From positions 1 to 7,737 of the forward strand of contig JAPPFQ010000303.1 in the NCBI GenBank assembly GCA_028875135.1: a stretch of 7,737 bases of DNA, in the 5' to 3' direction. The stretch comes from Acidobacteriota bacterium. GTDB lineage: Bacteria > Acidobacteriota > Terriglobia > Versatilivoradales > Versatilivoraceae. The position numbers and the translations under genes were made by a program. Below, piece after piece: positions 6,023-7,737 of this stretch (positions are counted from its first letter, which is position 1; each line of letters opens with the position of its first letter). A model generated the notes under the pieces. It had not been told where the DNA came from, made no database searches, and saw only the letters and a program-made list of their open reading frames with translations.

Positions 6023-6094
6023 AAAATCCTGTGCATCCTGTGCATCGATGTGAATCAAATACCTGCCCATACCCGACTTTGAACCGGTTTCCAA
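6023..6094 (+). repeat. Direct repeat copy B (72 nt)
   Basis: This second copy lies 102 nt downstream of copy A, with the same length and internal spacing. The two ends (about 19 nt at the left and 20 nt at the right) are almost unchanged while the middle has diverged. The unit ends about 40 nt after the aminotransferase stop on the other strand. Confidence 0.85.
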
Positions 6095-6134
6095 CCGCTA
6101 GGCTCTGACGTTTGTTTCAGGTGCCGAGACCCAT

Positions 6135-7385
6135 TCAACGAATCTTGGACGGCCCGTCAGCCCCACCCTCACCCAAAAAGGTCTTCAGCCTCGCCAGGGC
6201 CTCCCGCAGGATGTCCCGGTCGGCTGCGTAGCAGAGCCTCACCGACCCTTCTCCTCCGGCCCCGAAGGCCACACCTGGTGCAAATCCGACTCGCTTCCGG
6301 AGCAGAAACCGGCGGCAGAAGTCGAAAGAGTCCGACAGTCCCTCGATCCGGGGAAACAGGTAAAAGGCTCCCCGCGGTTCGGGAAGCGTGACGCCCGGCA
6401 TCGCGTCGAGCGTCTGCCGGCAATAATCCAGGTTGTCCCGCAGCCGCTCTCGCATCGACGCCAACTCCGACTCCCCGTCCCGGAGAGCAACTTCCCCCGC
6501 TTTCTGGGCCATGGCCGGGGCGTGGGAGACCACGAACTCGTTCAGTTCGGTTGTCTTGCGGGCCGCATCCCTGCGGGTCACAAGCCATCCCAGTCGCCAG
6601 CCGGTCATGCAGTAGGACTTGGAGAAGGACTGCACCACCAGCACGGCGTCTTCCCGGTCACACAGGCGCAAAATGGAGGGGGCTACGTTGCCGCCATAGT
6701 AGAGGCGCTCGTAGACCTCGTCGGCCAGCAGCCACAAACGGTGACGGCGGCAGAACTCCAGCAGCGCCTCCTGGTCCCGGCGGGAGGCTACCCACCCCAG
6801 AGGGTTGGAGGGGGAGGTATAGAGCAGCATCCGCGTCCGAGGAGTCAGGCAGGACCGGAGCCGGTCGAAGTCGATCTCGTATCGGGAGTCCCTCAGGACC
6901 ATCGGCACTTGTCTGGGACTGGCATTGAACATCTGCACGATGGCCGAACCGTTGGGCCAGGCCGGAGTCAGCAGCAGGGCTTCGTCGCCCGGGTCCAACG
7001 CGCAGCGAATCCCGACATTGAGGGCCTGCACTCCCGAGCTGGTAATGACGATCTCCGAGCCCGGATCCAGCTCCACCTGGTGCAGTTCCCGGTACTTTTC
7101 GGCCAGCGCCTCTCGCAGACTGGGCAATCCGGCGTTTTCAGTGTAAAAGGTGTAGCCGTCGGCCAGGGCTCGGGTCGCGGCTTCCTTGATGTAGTCGGGA
7201 GTGGGTTGGTCCGATTCGCCGAAATAGAGCTTCAGCACTCCCTCCATGGAGAAAGCAATGTCGGCGATCTCGCGAATGCGTGAAGCCGGAACTGCCTTGA
7301 CTGAAGGGGCCAGGTCGGCTCGTTCCATCAAGACTTCAGATTGTCCGGGAGAGGGGGAAGAGGCCTTTTGAGTCTGGGTCGCCAC
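6135..7385 (-). CDS. PLP-dependent aminotransferase, class I/II (fold type I, aspartate aminotransferase-like)
   Basis: This 416-aa cytosolic enzyme transfers amino groups between an amino acid and a 2-oxo acid. Key residues are visible: YTENAGLPSLREAL (81-94), TSSGVQALN (115-123) for cofactor phosphate contact, Asn194 in SPSNPLG, Asp222 and Tyr225 in ADEVYE, the Schiff-base Lys256 in SFSKSYCMTGWRLGW, and Arg383 (SVRLCYA), which normally binds the substrate carboxylate. It resembles the I-gamma subgroup (aspartate and related aminotransferases), but the amino-donor specificity cannot be read. The longest frame starts at a GTG (7385) with only a weak GGGA upstream. The ATG for Met20 (position 7328), with GAAG five bases ahead, is a plausible alternative because residues 1-19 are low-complexity Ser/Gln/Pro and family similarity begins at about Arg22. 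It is divergent from the tRNA gene and shares a roughly 90-nt control region with it. Confidence 0.92.
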   Translation of the reverse strand: MATQTQKASSPSPGQSEVLMERADLAPSVKAVPASRIREIADIAFSMEGVLKLYFGESDQPTPDYIKEAATRALADGYTFYTENAGLPSLREALAEKYRELHQVELDPGSEIVITSSGVQALNVGIRCALDPGDEALLLTPAWPNGSAIVQMFNASPRQVPMVLRDSRYEIDFDRLRSCLTPRTRMLLYTSPSNPLGWVASRRDQEALLEFCRRHRLWLLADEVYERLYYGGNVAPSILRLCDREDAVLVVQSFSKSYCMTGWRLGWLVTRRDAARKTTELNEFVVSHAPAMAQKAGEVALRDGESELASMRERLRDNLDYCRQTLDAMPGVTLPEPRGAFYLFPRIEGLSDSFDFCRRFLLRKRVGFAPGVAFGAGGEGSVRLCYAADRDILREALARLKTFLGEGGADGPSKIR

Positions 7386-7406
7386 TATTTGATCCCGAGG
7401 CTATCT

Positions 7407-7418
7407 CCCCGATCGGGG
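7407..7418. promoter_or_regulatory. 12-bp perfect palindrome between the aminotransferase and tRNA promoters
   Basis: CCCCGATCGGGG is a perfect palindrome 22 nt upstream of the aminotransferase GTG. It could be a dimeric operator or, in RNA, a stem with a GATC loop. No regulator can be named. Confidence 0.35.
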
Positions 7419-7436
7419 GAAGACAGGCTGAATTCA

Positions 7437-7465
7437 TTGAATTGGCATGGAGGCTGTGGTACAAG
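7437..7465 (+). promoter_or_regulatory. Probable promoter of the tRNA-Glu gene
   Basis: TTGAAT (7437-7442) and TACAAG (7460-7465) match the sigma-70 -35 and -10 hexamers at four of six positions each, with the ideal 17-nt spacer. The -10 ends 12 nt before the tRNA 5' end, as expected for a short-leader tRNA transcript. Confidence 0.5.
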
Positions 7466-7477
7466 AGATCTCAGCGT

Positions 7478-7554
7478 GGCGCTATGGTGTAATTGGTTAA
7501 CACGCTGCCCTCTCAAGGCAGAGAGTACGGGTTCGATCCCCGTTAGCGCTACCA
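7478..7554 (+). tRNA. tRNA-Glu, anticodon CUC
   Basis: The complete cloverleaf is 74 nt plus an encoded CCA (7552-7554). The acceptor arm GGCGCTA pairs with TAGCGCT (first pair G-U), the D-arm is GTG/CAC, the anticodon stem is CTGCC/GGCAG with loop CTCTCAA, the variable loop has 5 nt, and the T-arm is ACGGG/CCCGT with loop TTCGATC. The anticodon CTC at 7512-7514 reads GAG, so it charges glutamate. All stems pair. A minus-strand open frame covering it gives the LTGIEPVLSALRGQRVNQLH peptide, a well-known false product of tRNA antisense. No intrinsic terminator is seen just downstream. Confidence 0.95.
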
Positions 7555-7737
7555 TCTTCCTCACGTCCCGACATTCTCTCCTGGACCATCCGGCCTGGGC
7601 GAAGAAACCAGGCAACCTCGCGCTCAACCGTCAACAACGCAATTTTCCCTTCGTAACCTGGATTCACTCCAAACAGTATCAGAAGAAGCCGCGGACAGGC
7701 GAGCCCTTTGAGAGCCGTGCTGCTTTCATGTCTTTCC
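7555..7737. other. Sequence downstream of the tRNA with no recognised gene
   Basis: These 183 nt up to the window edge contain only short open frames and a weak CCTGG/CCAGG inverted pair near 7590-7612 without a T-tract. No second copy of the tRNA 3' end, and so no attachment-site duplication, is visible. Confidence 0.4.

Larger units (their letters stand above)
5683..6134. other. Repeat-bearing non-coding interval
   Basis: This 452-nt gap separates two minus-strand genes and holds a candidate promoter at its left end and a cluster of repeats from 5794 to 6094. An open plus-strand frame at 5799-6020 is made mostly of repeat sequence and has no recognisable domain or ribosome binding site, so I treat it as non-coding. 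No clear intrinsic terminator follows the aminotransferase stop. Confidence 0.6.

Noticed and set aside
5794..6094. CRISPR array
   Set aside because: Only two direct copies, 72 nt long with internal divergence, a 30-nt gap and one inverted arm; no cas genes.
6522..7283. Plus-strand 253-aa open frame
   Set aside because: Antisense shadow of the aminotransferase, with no ribosome binding site or domain.
7385..7627. Minus-strand 80-aa open frame across the tRNA
   Set aside because: Its core is the antisense translation of the tRNA, a classic false annotation (GIEPVLSALRGQRVNQLH type).

Overview
This window is ordinary-looking chromosomal sequence from a GC-rich bacterium. Six protein genes lie on the minus strand and one tRNA gene on the plus strand. 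The mix of genes (RlpA lipoprotein, COG3375-type GNAT, ATZ/TRZ-type amidohydrolase, CPBP membrane protease, Gfo/Idh/MocA oxidoreductase) and the 9-nt-periodic 'ATCCTGTGC' intergenic repeats suggest an Acidobacteriota-like or related environmental lineage (Planctomycetota and Verrucomicrobiota are also possible). This is an inference from style and gene content; there is no phylogenetic marker good enough to fix it.

Layout from left to right. (1) Positions 1-592 hold the 5' part of an RlpA-family lipoprotein (DPBB plus SPOR) that runs off the left edge. (2) Positions 731-970 encode a 79-aa protein of DUF2281/antitoxin-like appearance with a strong Shine-Dalgarno. (3) Positions 971-1383 are non-coding and contain hairpins and a T-tract that could end the next transcript. 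(4) Positions 1384-4398 hold a compact minus-strand cluster transcribed right to left: CPBP intramembrane protease, then 46 nt, then a GNAT acyltransferase, then a 4-nt ATGA overlap, then a metal-dependent amidohydrolase/deaminase. (5) Positions 4504-5682 encode a Gfo/Idh/MocA oxidoreductase 105 nt upstream of the protease. (6) Positions 5683-6134 are non-coding, with a repeat cluster: two 72-nt direct copies 102 nt apart plus an inverted partial copy. (7) Positions 6135-7385 encode a fold-type I PLP aminotransferase. (8) A tRNA-Glu(CUC) gene, divergent from the aminotransferase, has a plausible sigma-70-like promoter and an encoded CCA. (9) Positions 7555-7737 hold nothing that I recognise.

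Functionally, the GNAT/amidohydrolase pair is the only clear translationally coupled unit and may act in one small-molecule route. The best guesses are acyl-amino acid or purine-derived/menaquinone-type metabolism, and neither is proven here. RlpA acts on the septal cell wall. The oxidoreductase and aminotransferase are generic metabolic enzymes whose substrates cannot be read from sequence. I found no CRISPR array, transposase, integrase, phage gene or convincing novel defence system. The most unusual items are the intergenic repeat cluster and several structured leaders and tails.
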